32,810 nucleotides of DNA from Paracoccaceae bacterium (GTDB taxonomy: Bacteria; Pseudomonadota; Alphaproteobacteria; Rhodobacterales; Rhodobacteraceae). Position numbers and translations under genes: made by a program. The notes below the pieces were generated by a model. It was not told the origin of the DNA and searched no databases. It was given only the letters and a program-made list of their open reading frames with translations. The stretch is from assembly GCA_007692585.1 (NCBI GenBank), contig REBU01000042.1, positions 1-32,810 of the forward strand, read 5' to 3'. Below are positions 16,894 to 25,135 of this stretch, one piece after another. The first letter of the stretch is position 1. Every line of letters begins with the position of its first letter.

Positions 16894-18126
16894 ATGCCCG
16901 AGAACATCGAACAAAGCCATCCGCATCACGGAATGCGTGGAACCAACCAGTCGGGTCTGCGCGCGTGGAACGAGCGGCTGCTTTTTACGTTGCTGCACAG
17001 CGAAGGTGCGATGCCAAAAGCCGAAATCGCGCGGGTCACGGGTCTGTCTGCGCAGACAGTCTCGGTGATTATCAGGGCGCTCGAACAGGACGGCTTCCTA
17101 GAGAAAGGCGAGCCCGTGCGCGGGCGTATCGGGCAGCCGTCTGTCCCGATTTCGCTGGCTGCGGATGGTGCGTATTTCCTCGGCCTGAAGATCGGTCGAC
17201 GATCCAGCGAGATGATCCTGATCGATTTTCATGGCGAGATCCGTGAACGCATTGTCCGTCGCCACGAGTGGCCTGAACCCGGTGCCGCACGGGAGTTTGC
17301 CCTGATGGCCGCGCATGAGTTGTTGATGCGCCTTCCGGCATCCCATCGAAACCGTGTTGCAGGCCTGGGCATTGCACAGCCCTTTCAACTCTGGGATTGG
17401 GCAGAGTCGCTGGGCGCGCCGCAACAGGTGATGGACCGCTGGCGCTGCGCGGATCTGTGTGGCGAACTCGGCACGGCCCTCCCCTATCCGGTCTTCATGC
17501 GAAACGACGCGAGTGCGGCCTGCGGCGCAGAGCTGGTCTTCGGGGATACCAGCCTGCCCCGTGATTTCGTGTATTTCTACATCGGGTTCTTCATTGGCGG
17601 CGGCGTGGTTCTGAACGGCACGCTACATACGGGCGAGAGCGGTAATTCTGGCGCAATTGGGTCTATGCCGGTGCGCGCACCGGATGGACAAATGGTCCAG
17701 TTGATAGAGCTTGCCTCGATCTACGGGCTGGAAAAGCGCCTTGCACTTGCGGGGCTTGACCCCGATCTGCCTTGGCAATCGCCCGAAAATTGGCCGATCC
17801 CGGAAATGATCGTGACCGCATGGATGGACACGGCAGCAGACGCCATCGCGCAGGCGATCATTGCCTGCTTGGCCGTAATCGATTTCAAAACGGTGGTCAT
17901 CGACGGATGGTTTCCTGCGAATATTCGCGAGGAGCTGACAAAAAAAGTGATTGAGGCAATATCGAGAAAGGAGCTCGCCGGTTTGATCGCGCCTGTGATT
18001 CAGACCGGAAGCCTTGGCATTGGCGCGCGCGCCTTGGGTGCCGCGGCCCTGCCCCTGACAAGCAAATTCCTGATCTCTTCAGATGTCGGTTTGGGGAGCG
18101 GCCCTGGACAGGCCGTTCCGCTTTAG
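16894..18126 (+). CDS. ROK-family transcriptional regulator of the frc operon
   Basis: Likely the sugar-responsive repressor of frcBCA, judged by family and by its divergent position across the palindrome. The ATG at 16894 has AGAAAGG six bases upstream; earlier in-frame starts lie in or near the operator and are rejected. The 410 residues begin with a winged helix (~30-80: AEIARVTGLSAQTVSVIIRALEQDGF, described in parts: AEIARVTGL, then QTVSVIIRAL), followed by an ROK sugar-kinase-like fold (GLKIGRRSS, MRNDASAACGAEL, GFFIGGGVVLNGTL). Oddly, the ROK zinc site is absent: where GH and CxCGxxGC are expected the sequence reads GAIGSMPVRAPDG with no cysteine. Ligand sensing or folding must differ from NagC/Mlc. 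Confidence 0.85.
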   Translation: MPENIEQSHPHHGMRGTNQSGLRAWNERLLFTLLHSEGAMPKAEIARVTGLSAQTVSVIIRALEQDGFLEKGEPVRGRIGQPSVPISLAADGAYFLGLKIGRRSSEMILIDFHGEIRERIVRRHEWPEPGAAREFALMAAHELLMRLPASHRNRVAGLGIAQPFQLWDWAESLGAPQQVMDRWRCADLCGELGTALPYPVFMRNDASAACGAELVFGDTSLPRDFVYFYIGFFIGGGVVLNGTLHTGESGNSGAIGSMPVRAPDGQMVQLIELASIYGLEKRLALAGLDPDLPWQSPENWPIPEMIVTAWMDTAADAIAQAIIACLAVIDFKTVVIDGWFPANIREELTKKVIEAISRKELAGLIAPVIQTGSLGIGARALGAAALPLTSKFLISSDVGLGSGPGQAVPL

Positions 18127-18444
18127 CTGTTTCGCCTTTAACATAAAGAGTCGGTTTATCTCCGCAATCCTGCACCAACGCGCCATGCACCGATGTCACA
18201 ATTTTCGGTTGGCCGAATCGGATCTTCCACAGGGGGCCGCGACCCGCGATCTGGTTCACAAGAACGGTGTGCCCACTATGCGCTTTGAAAAGCGCATAGT
18301 GGGGGGGCATTTGCAGGTCACATTCCTGCTGCCAAATAAAGAAATTGTCGCGAGATATGAACTCCACAACGCCAACCGCACACGGTTTCAGAACCTGATC
18401 CTGGCCTGCTGCCGGGAACAATCGGGATCTTTGCGTGTTCCACG
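18127..18444. other. Non-coding gap with a perfect 15-bp hairpin
   Basis: About 320 bp between the converging ROK gene and usp, less GC-rich than its surroundings. Frames cross it on both strands but none has a ribosome site or a recognised product. The one clear structure is CCCACTATGCGCTTT (18272-18286) paired with AAAGCGCATAGTGGG (18289-18303), a perfect 15-bp stem with a 2-nt formal gap, followed by a G run and no T run on either strand. It is not a standard terminator. Confidence 0.6.
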
Positions 18445-19299
18445 TTATCGCATCAGGACGAGCGGCACCTTGCAGGCGCCGATCATCGCTGTGGTGGTGG
18501 AGCCGATGATCAGGCTGCGGATGCGCGAATGGCCGTAGGCTCCCATCACCAGCATGTCGAAACCAGCCGATTCGACCAGCCGCGACAGCGCAGTATCCGG
18601 CTGTCCAGGCAGAACGGATGTCTCGGCGCTGATCCCGGCGGCGCGCAGCATGGCCTGGGCATTCTCCAGACCCTTCTGCACCTGCGCGGTCTTCTGTCCG
18701 ACCGTGACAACATGGACCGCCAGCCCCTGAAATACCGGGCTGCGGGCGATGTGGTCGATGGCCTTCTGTGCTGAGATGCCACCGTCGAAGGCGATCAGCA
18801 CCTTCTCGATGGGCTTGAACGCGCGCGCGGTCACCAGAACCGGCCTGTGGCTGCTGCGCACGATCCGCTCGAGGTTTGAGCCAAGATGCCCGGTCGCGAA
18901 ATCCGCCGCCTCGCCGCGCTTGCCGATGATAATGACGCGGGCCTCTGCCTCGATCTCGGCCACGGTCTCGACAATGTCACCATGGCGCAGGCGAGTGGTG
19001 ATCTCGGCCACGCCTGAAGCTTCCAGCTTTGCGCGCGCATCTTCCAGAATGGCGCGGCCGCGCTCCATCATCAGCTTCGCGCGCTGCGCATCGAGCGCTG
19101 CCAGCTCATTGAGCAGCGCCGTGCGCGCGCCAAGCGCGATCGCGCCGGAACGATCCTGAGTTGCGGCCCCGTCACGGCGGCCCAGCACATGCAGCAACTC
19201 AACCGCCGCGCCCGTGCGCGCGGAAACCCAGGCCGCATGATCACAAACCGATGCCGAATAGACCGAGCCATCGACTAGGGCGACAATCTTCTCACTCAT
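18445..19299 (-). CDS. Tandem-domain universal stress protein
   Basis: A 284-residue cytoplasmic protein made of two UspA domains. It starts MSEKIVALVDGS at 19299 behind GGGAGAGG; the upstream in-frame extension overlaps sulP and is rejected. The first domain ends with the nucleotide-binding signature GKRGEAADFATGHLGSN and SSHRPVLV. The second starts IEKVLIAFDGG and ends MGAYGHSRIRSLIIGS followed by KVPLVLM, again a G-x2-G-x9-G-S type ATP site. It follows sulP by 13 bp and is surely co-transcribed, suggesting that it modulates or responds to that transporter. The precise role is unknown. Confidence 0.92.
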   Translation of the reverse strand: MSEKIVALVDGSVYSASVCDHAAWVSARTGAAVELLHVLGRRDGAATQDRSGAIALGARTALLNELAALDAQRAKLMMERGRAILEDARAKLEASGVAEITTRLRHGDIVETVAEIEAEARVIIIGKRGEAADFATGHLGSNLERIVRSSHRPVLVTARAFKPIEKVLIAFDGGISAQKAIDHIARSPVFQGLAVHVVTVGQKTAQVQKGLENAQAMLRAAGISAETSVLPGQPDTALSRLVESAGFDMLVMGAYGHSRIRSLIIGSTTTAMIGACKVPLVLMR

Positions 19300-19312
19300 C
19301 TCAACCTCTCCC

Positions 19313-20803
19313 TCAATGGGACATAAGTTTGTCCATCGCACCGGGCTTGTCATGGATGCCCAGCTTGTCAACGATGGTTTCCGACGCCTCGTTCATGCCG
19401 ATGATCTCGACCTCGGCCCCGTCGCGGCGGAATTTCAGCACCGCCATGTCCAGCGCCTGCACGGAGGAAATATCCCAGATATGCGCGCGGCTGACATCGA
19501 TGATGACCTGCTCGGGCGCTTCCTTGAAGTCAAACGCCGCCATGAAATCCTCGACCGAGCCGTAGAACATCTGCCCCTGCACGCGGTAGGTGCGCACGCG
19601 CCCGTCCGGGCTGATCTCACTTGTCACGCGGAACAGCTGCGCGATCTTGGCGGCGAAGAAGATCCCCGACAAGAGCACCCCCACCAGAACCCCGATCGCA
19701 AGGTTATGCGTGTAGACGACTGTCGCCACAGTTGCCAGCATCACCACCGAACTGGACCGCGGATGGGTGCGCAGATTGCCGATGGACGACCACGAGAACG
19801 TCCCGATGCTGACCATGATCATGATCGCGACCAGCGCGGGCATGGGAATGATGCTGACCAGATCGCCCAGCCCCACCACCATGATCAGCAGGAACACACC
19901 CGCCGCCGCCGCAGACAAACGCCCGCGCCCGCCGGATTTGATGTTGATGATCGACTGCCCGATCATCGCGCAACCCGCCATGCCACCAATGAACCCTGTT
20001 GCCGTATTGGCCAGACCCTGACCCACACATTCCTGATTGCGGTTCGATGTGGTGTCGGTCAGGTCATCGACGATGTTCTGCGTCATCAGGCTTTCCAGCA
20101 GACCGACGACAGCGATGGCCGTGGAATAGGGCAGGATGATCAGCAGCGTCTCCAGCGTCAGCGGAATCTGCGGGATCAGGAAAACCGGCAGCGTGTCGGG
20201 AAGCGCGCCCATGTCGCCGACGACGCGCACATCCAGACCGAGTGCCCAGGCCAATGCGGTCAGCACGATGATCGTGACCAGTGGTGACGGGATCGCCTTG
20301 GTCAAGAGCGGGAACAGGTAGATGATCGCCAGCCCCCCTGCCACCAGAACAAAGGTGACGCCTGTCACGTTTCGCGGGTCCAGTTCGGGCAACTGCGCAA
20401 GGAAAATCAGAATCGCCAGCGCATTGACGAACCCAGTCATCACCGATTTCGACACATAGCGCATGACCACACTCAGGCCGGTCAGCCCGGCACCGATCTG
20501 GATCAGCCCTGCCAGAACCGTCGCCGCCAGCAGGTATTCCAGCCCGTGATCGCGCACCAGCGTGATCATCAGCACGGCGGTCGCGGCTGTGGCGGCCGAG
20601 ATCATGCCGGGCCTGCCGCCCGTGATTGCCGTGATCACGGCAATCGAGAAACTGGCATACAGTCCCACCTTGGGGTCCACGCCCGCGATGATGGAAAAGG
20701 CAATCGCCTCGGGGATGAGAGCGAGGGCCACCACCAGACCTGACAACAGGTCGCCGCGAATATTACCCGTCCATTGCCGACGGTAAGCATCAAGTGAAAT
20801 CAT
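19313..20803 (-). CDS. SulP-family anion transporter with STAS domain
   Basis: Inner-membrane carrier of the SulP/SLC26 family, which move sulfate, bicarbonate or dicarboxylates. From ATG 20803 (MISLDAYRR, with CAGGGA upstream) it has 496 residues: about 12-14 membrane helices including [20 protein letters not shown] and [20 protein letters not shown], then a C-terminal STAS domain (~400-496) with [21 protein letters not shown]. The substrate is not readable; bicarbonate or sulfate are the main options. It leads the sulP-usp pair and has a long structured 5' leader that may control it. Confidence 0.92.
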   Translation of the reverse strand: MISLDAYRRQWTGNIRGDLLSGLVVALALIPEAIAFSIIAGVDPKVGLYASFSIAVITAITGGRPGMISAATAATAVLMITLVRDHGLEYLLAATVLAGLIQIGAGLTGLSVVMRYVSKSVMTGFVNALAILIFLAQLPELDPRNVTGVTFVLVAGGLAIIYLFPLLTKAIPSPLVTIIVLTALAWALGLDVRVVGDMGALPDTLPVFLIPQIPLTLETLLIILPYSTAIAVVGLLESLMTQNIVDDLTDTTSNRNQECVGQGLANTATGFIGGMAGCAMIGQSIINIKSGGRGRLSAAAAGVFLLIMVVGLGDLVSIIPMPALVAIMIMVSIGTFSWSSIGNLRTHPRSSSVVMLATVATVVYTHNLAIGVLVGVLLSGIFFAAKIAQLFRVTSEISPDGRVRTYRVQGQMFYGSVEDFMAAFDFKEAPEQVIIDVSRAHIWDISSVQALDMAVLKFRRDGAEVEIIGMNEASETIVDKLGIHDKPGAMDKLMSH

Positions 20804-20859
20804 ATAAAAATTGTCCCTGACCCGTGCAGCGCCGCAAGCGCGCATCGGCATCTCTGTCT

Positions 20860-21003
20860 GGTCTGCTTCAGGTTATCCGGCGGATCGGCGGCCGGAACAG
20901 CCAGCCGGGACTTGCACCCGGCTCCAGGTTCGCAGTGACGGCAAGTAACGGAAATCGTACGAGTTGCCAAGTCCGCAACACCTCCGCATCGCCAAGATGC
21001 ACA
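20860..21003 (-). ncRNA. Structured leader RNA upstream of sulP (candidate cis-regulator)
   Basis: The ~200-nt minus-strand leader holds at least three hairpins: GCATC/GATGC (20986-21000), a 7-bp stem AGCCGGG/CCCGGCT with a 7-nt loop (20903-20923), and TCCGGC/GCCGGA (20876-20896). A TATAAA box just upstream (near 21005-21012) could be the -10. The 7-bp hairpin resembles a tRNA T-arm but no acceptor or anticodon arm fits, so it is not a tRNA. I recall a candidate alphaproteobacterial RNA motif called sul1 described upstream of such transporters; whether this is a member needs a covariance-model search. Confidence 0.45.
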
Positions 21004-21019
21004 AATTTATAGCATAGCC

Positions 21020-21301
21020 GGTTCCTGCCGGAGCATATATCGATCACTCACATGCCGCGCCGCCGCCTCGACCGCGCGCGATCGCACCAAAAGACCCCTG
21101 AACGACAACAGGAAGAACATGTTCCTAGAGGTCCAGTTTACTCAAACGGGGCTCGAGCAGCCGTGCCATCCGCGCGCCGCGCACAGGATCAAGATCCCCC
21201 CAGATAGCCCCAAATGCAAGAGATGCCGACACTAACATAGATGCATCTTGGCAGACACTGCTCCGAGGGCTCAGAGGTTGAATCGTTCCGAAAGCCAGCC
21301 C
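21020..21301. other. Gap between sulP leader and adh, no gene seen
   Basis: No frame here looks coding. It contains the palindromes GAACATGTTC (21114-21123) and AGATGCATCT (21238-21247). TGCATCTTGGC (21242-21252) is an inverted copy of GCCAAGATGCA (20991-21001) in the sulP leader. Confidence 0.5.
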
Positions 21302-22339
21302 CTACCCCGCGAAATCCGAGATCACCGCAACGCCGGGCGGCATGGGGCCGTCAAATCGCGCCAGTTCCGCGCCCGCCTGCGAGAGCGCCACCTCCCGCGC
21401 GATCATGGGGCTGAAATCCACCAACCCCGCCTCGATCATGCCCAGCATCGAAGGGTATTTATGCGCAGGCATCCCCCGCGTGCCGTAAACCGCGAGGTTC
21501 TTGAGATAGACCGCGCTCATGTCGATCTCCATCCGTGCCGTGTGGCCCACGGGCATGCCCACCTGCACGTGGCGCCCCAGTGCGCGCAGGCAATGCAATG
21601 AGGAATTGGTGGTTTGCGCGATCCCCAGCGCCTCGACGGAGACATGCGCACCGCCGCCGGTGATGTCGCGGATCGCCGCGGCCACATCCCCGTCGCGCGC
21701 GTCCAGCGCCGCGTCGGCCCCAAGGCTGCGCGCATGGTCGAGCTTTTCAGGTACCACATCGACCACCACCACCCGCGCCCCCAGCGCCCGGCCCAGGATC
21801 AGCGTCGCGAGCCCGATCCCGCCCGTGCCATGCACCGCCAGCCATTCCCCGGGCCGCAGCGCCGCGCGGTCGGTGAGCGCATGAAAGGCCGTCGTCACGC
21901 GGCAGCCAAGCGAGGCCGCGAGCACCGGCGACATGGTCTCGGGCAGGCGCGCGAGGTTATGTGCATGGGCGACGCCGACATATTCGGCAAAAGCACCGGG
22001 TTCGACGAAACCCGGAAGGCGCTGATCAGGGCAGGTATTCGACACGCCTGACCGACATGCAGGACAGGTTCCACAGGCAAGGATGAAGGGCGCGATGACA
22101 CGGTCGCCAATCGACCAGCCCGAACGCGGCCCTGCGGCCACGACCTCGCCGCAATATTCATGCCCCGGAATCTGACCGGGCTTGACGCGCGGATGTTCGC
22201 CCACCCAGCCATGCCAGTCCGAGCGGCAGATCCCGCAGGCCAGCGTGCGCAACACGACCCCGTCCTCCTCCGGAACGGGATCGGGCACGTCTTCCAGGCT
22301 CAAATCCTGAAGATACGTTCTGAGAACGGCTGCCCGCAT
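21302..22339 (-). CDS. Zinc-dependent alcohol dehydrogenase (MDR family)
   Basis: A 345-residue medium-chain dehydrogenase/reductase that oxidises an alcohol with NAD(P) using a catalytic zinc. Visible ligands are Cys35 (CGICRSDWH), His60 and Glu61 (PGHEYCGEV); the structural zinc lobe has Cys89, Cys92, Cys95 and Cys103. A Rossmann fold follows (VHGTGGIGLATLILGRALGARVVVVD, seen in parts as GTGGIG and VVVVD), where the acidic residue after the second strand favours NAD. The substrate is unknown. It lies 61 bp after purS on the same strand and may be read with it, with no obvious metabolic tie to purine synthesis. Confidence 0.9.
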   Translation of the reverse strand: MRAAVLRTYLQDLSLEDVPDPVPEEDGVVLRTLACGICRSDWHGWVGEHPRVKPGQIPGHEYCGEVVAAGPRSGWSIGDRVIAPFILACGTCPACRSGVSNTCPDQRLPGFVEPGAFAEYVGVAHAHNLARLPETMSPVLAASLGCRVTTAFHALTDRAALRPGEWLAVHGTGGIGLATLILGRALGARVVVVDVVPEKLDHARSLGADAALDARDGDVAAAIRDITGGGAHVSVEALGIAQTTNSSLHCLRALGRHVQVGMPVGHTARMEIDMSAVYLKNLAVYGTRGMPAHKYPSMLGMIEAGLVDFSPMIAREVALSQAGAELARFDGPMPPGVAVISDFAG

Positions 22340-22400
22340 GTTTCCCCCTGCCCTTGCGTACGGGCAGGATGCTGCCCTGCGCGGCGGGGTTGGTCAAGCC

Positions 22401-22640
22401 TCAGACAGGCTCCAGACGGTAGCTTTCGATCACTGTATTGGCGAGCAGCTTCTCGCACATCTGCTGGAGCTGCGCTTCGGCGCGCGCCGCGTCGTCTTCG
22501 GCCAGATCCAGTTCGATCATCTTGCCCTGACGCACGGAATTGACCCCATCAAAACCCAGAGATCCCAGCGCATGGCGGATGGCTTCGCCTTGCGGATCGA
22601 GCACGCCGGATTTCAGGGTCACGAATACACGATATTTCAT
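22401..22640 (-). CDS. purS: Phosphoribosylformylglycinamidine synthase subunit PurS
   Basis: PurS is the small bridging subunit that joins PurL and PurQ in the three-part FGAM synthase. The 79 residues start MKYRVFVTLKSGVLDPQG and contain GFDGVNSVRQGKMIEL and the family's CEKLLANTVIE ending, with the normal length. It starts 13 bp after the purC stop, so the two form an operon. Confidence 0.95.
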   Translation of the reverse strand: MKYRVFVTLKSGVLDPQGEAIRHALGSLGFDGVNSVRQGKMIELDLAEDDAARAEAQLQQMCEKLLANTVIESYRLEPV

Positions 22641-22653
22641 GGTCTAAGACCTT

Positions 22654-23415
22654 TCAATTCATCAGCTTGGGCTTGGTGATCGGTGTGGGCGATTTCGGCA
22701 TGACGCCCAGCCGCCGCGCGACTTCGGAATAGGCGTCGGTCAGATTGCCCAGATCGCGGCGGAACACATCCTTGTCGAGCTTCTGGCCAGTCTTCATGTC
22801 CCAGAGCCGGCACGAATCGGGGCTGATCTCATCGGCGACCACCAGACGCTGCATGTCGCCCTCGAACTGTCGCCCGATCTCGATCTTGAAATCCACCAGC
22901 TTGATGCCGACCGCCAGCATGATGCCGGACATGAAGTCATTGACCCGCACGGCAAGCCCCACCATGTCATCGAGATCCTGATGACTGGCCCAGTTGAAGG
23001 CGAGGATCTGGTCTTCCGTGACCAGCGGATCGCCAAGCGCATCATCCTTGTAATAGAATTCGATGATGGGTCGGGGCAACGGCGTGCCTTCCTCGATGCC
23101 CAAACGCTTTGAAATAGAGCCGGCCGCAACATTTCGCACGACGACTTCCAGCGGGATGATCTCGACCGCGCGGATCAGTTGCTCGCGCATGTTGATGCGG
23201 CGCATGAAATGCGTGGGCACGCCCATCTGGTTCAGCCCGGTCATGAAATACTCGGACAAGAGGTTGTTGAGCACGCCCTTGCCCTCGATCACATCGCGCT
23301 TTTCCGCGTTGAAAGCCGTGGCATCATCCTTGAAATACTGCACCAGCGTCCCTGGTTCGGGACCCTCGTAGAGGATCTTGGCCTTGCCTTCATAGACTTT
23401 GGTGCGGCGTGCCAT
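22654..23415 (-). CDS. purC: SAICAR synthetase
   Basis: PurC joins aspartate to CAIR using ATP, making SAICAR in purine synthesis. From ATG 23415 ([13 protein letters not shown], with GGAGAA upstream) the protein has 253 residues and shows [45 protein letters not shown] and the [12 protein letters not shown] block, all typical. The frame extends 23 codons further upstream but without a ribosome site. It is divergent from the DUF1476 gene, as is usual in relatives, and leads purC-purS. Confidence 0.96.
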   Translation of the reverse strand: MARRTKVYEGKAKILYEGPEPGTLVQYFKDDATAFNAEKRDVIEGKGVLNNLLSEYFMTGLNQMGVPTHFMRRINMREQLIRAVEIIPLEVVVRNVAAGSISKRLGIEEGTPLPRPIIEFYYKDDALGDPLVTEDQILAFNWASHQDLDDMVGLAVRVNDFMSGIMLAVGIKLVDFKIEIGRQFEGDMQRLVVADEISPDSCRLWDMKTGQKLDKDVFRRDLGNLTDAYSEVARRLGVMPKSPTPITKPKLMN

Positions 23416-23586
23416 GATATTCTCCGGTGCTGTTTGGATCAAAGGAATTGAGCTGCCTATAGCCCGTCCCGCCTTTCGTAGCAAGGCAGCCTGTTTGTGT
23501 GACCAACCTGCCGGATTGCACCTTGAACCTGCGGCCCGCGCGGGTCATATCTGACGTGACCCCACGGTGACAACACGAGGCCAGAC

Positions 23587-23898
23587 ATGACCAGCTTCAA
23601 TGACCGCGAACGCGCCTTCGAAAACAAATTCGCCCATGATCAGGAAATGATCTTCAAGGCAGTGGCACGCCGCAACAAGAAACTTGGGCTCTGGGCGGCG
23701 GGTCTGCTTGGCAAGGCCGGTGACGAGGCGGAAGCCTATGCGATGGACGTGATCCGCGCCGATTTCGAGGAAGCGGGCCATGAGGACGTCGTGCGCAAGC
23801 TGCTCGCCGACCTGTCGAGTGTGAGCGACGAAGCCACGATCCGTGCGAAAATGGCCGAACTGCTGTCCGAAGCCAAGGCCGAACTCTCTGAAGGCTGA
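23587..23898 (+). CDS. DUF1476 protein, F1Fo-ATPase inhibitor zeta-subunit type
   Basis: A 103-residue helical protein starting MTSFNDRERAFENKFAHDQE. In Paracoccus a member of this family is the zeta subunit that binds the F1-ATPase and blocks ATP hydrolysis through its N-terminal segment. The family marks FENKFAHD, KLGLWAA and AYAMDVI are present. It is divergent from purC across 171 bp. Being inferred from family, the inhibitor role in this organism is probable, not shown. Confidence 0.92.
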   Translation: MTSFNDRERAFENKFAHDQEMIFKAVARRNKKLGLWAAGLLGKAGDEAEAYAMDVIRADFEEAGHEDVVRKLLADLSSVSDEATIRAKMAELLSEAKAELSEG

Positions 23899-23924
23899 CG
23901 CGATCATTCTACCCCGGACGATGA

Positions 23925-23943
23925 CGCCTGCCCTTGGCAGGCG
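23925..23943 (+). promoter_or_regulatory. Stem-loop between the DUF1476 gene and bmtB
   Basis: CGCCTGCC and GGCAGGCG form an 8-bp perfect stem with a 3-nt loop, 28 nt before the bmtB ATG and 26 nt after the preceding stop. There is no T run. It may act as an mRNA stabiliser or weak attenuator. Confidence 0.45.
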
Positions 23944-23971
23944 CGCTCCCCGGCTGTTGTGAGAGACATCC

Positions 23972-24994
23972 ATGCCCAACGCCCTCGCCGATCTTCTGTC
24001 CGAACGCGATTGGCTTCTGGCCGATGGGGCGACAGGCACGAACCTGTTCAACATGGGCCTGTCTTCCGGCGACGCGCCGGAATTGTGGAACGCGGATCAA
24101 CCCGACAAGATCCGCGCCCTCTATCGCAACGCGGTCGAAGCTGGATCAGACTTGTTCCTGACCAATACGTTCGGCGGCAATGCCAGCCGTCTGGCGCTGC
24201 ATGACGCCCAGTCGCGAGTGCATGAGCTGAACCGTCTGGGTGCCGCACTGGGCCGCGAGATCGCGGATGCCAGCGGTCGCAAGGTGATTGTCGCGGGATC
24301 GGTCGGACCCACCGGCGAAATCATGGCCCCGATCGGTCCGCTGACCCACGCGCTGGCCGTCGAAATGTTCCATGAACAGGCTGAAGGGCTCAAGGCCGGC
24401 GGCGCGGATGTGCTCTGGATCGAGACGATTTCCGCGCCCGAGGAATACAAGGCTGCCGCCGAAGCCGCCGAACGCGCCGGGATGGCCTGGTGCGGCACGA
24501 TGAGCTTTGACACGGCCGGGCGCACGATGATGGGCGTGACTTCGGCGGCGATGGTGCAGATGGTCAGCAAACTCGGTCACAAGCCGCTGGCTTTCGGTGC
24601 GAATTGCGGGGTCGGCGCGTCGGATCTGCTGCGCACGCTACTGGGTTTTGTCGATGCCGAAGCTGGCCTGCCGCTGATTGCCAAAGGCAATGCGGGCATC
24701 CCGAAATATCACGACGGGCATATCCATTATGATGGCACGCCGGAACTCATGGCAGATTACGCCGTGCTGGCGCGCGATTGTGGTGCGAAGATCATCGGCG
24801 GGTGCTGCGGCACCATGCCGGACCACCTGCGCTCCATGCGCGCCGCCCTGGAAACCCGCGCGCCCGGCCCGCGCCCGACGCTAGCGAGCATCACGGAAGC
24901 ACTCGGCGGGTTCTCCTCCGCGCTCGATGGCACCGAAGCAGAGGGCACAGGCCCCGCCCCTGCGCGGCGCGGACGGCGGCGCCGCGACTCCTGA
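23972..24994 (+). CDS. bmtB: Homocysteine S-methyltransferase domain protein (BmtB type)
   Basis: A 340-residue zinc-dependent methyltransferase that moves a methyl group to homocysteine to make methionine. Zinc ligands are Cys212 (GANCGVG) and the Cys278-Cys279 pair (GGCCGT); the N-terminus has the usual LLADGATGTNLFNMGL and LTNTFGGN. It is annotated in relatives as betaine-homocysteine methyltransferase. Its neighbour bmtC encodes a free corrinoid domain, which points to the split cobalamin-dependent methionine synthase reported in Rhodobacterales. The C-terminal tail is oddly basic (RRGRRRRDS) after an Ala/Gly/Pro linker. Confidence 0.9.
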   Translation: MPNALADLLSERDWLLADGATGTNLFNMGLSSGDAPELWNADQPDKIRALYRNAVEAGSDLFLTNTFGGNASRLALHDAQSRVHELNRLGAALGREIADASGRKVIVAGSVGPTGEIMAPIGPLTHALAVEMFHEQAEGLKAGGADVLWIETISAPEEYKAAAEAAERAGMAWCGTMSFDTAGRTMMGVTSAAMVQMVSKLGHKPLAFGANCGVGASDLLRTLLGFVDAEAGLPLIAKGNAGIPKYHDGHIHYDGTPELMADYAVLARDCGAKIIGGCCGTMPDHLRSMRAALETRAPGPRPTLASITEALGGFSSALDGTEAEGTGPAPARRGRRRRDS

Positions 24995-25135
24995 GAAAGG
25001 CGCGGCTCTCGGGACAGGTCGCGCAGATCGCGGGCCATGTCGCAATTGGGACAGTGCAGCGCGTCATTCTGCCGCAAAGCAGCAGTCATTGACCCACACT
25101 GGCCCTGCATGGGCTGGCCCCAAAGGATAACTGCG

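Noticed and set aside
18083-18538. A 151-codon plus-strand gene after the ROK gene
   Set aside because: It starts inside the ROK gene, runs into the usp gene antisense and has no recognisable motif or ribosome site.
20903-20923. A tRNA gene, suggested by a T-arm-like hairpin
   Set aside because: The loop reads TGCAAGT rather than TTCAANT and no acceptor stem, D-arm or anticodon arm can be built around it.
20860-21003. A cobalamin riboswitch, suggested by GGGTGCAAGTCCCGG
   Set aside because: The conserved B12 box and other core blocks of the class are not present in order, and the downstream gene is an anion carrier.
21114-21123. A LexA operator at GAACATGTTC
   Set aside because: Alphaproteobacterial SOS boxes are direct GTTC-N7-GTTC repeats, and no gene start is placed to be controlled by this palindrome.
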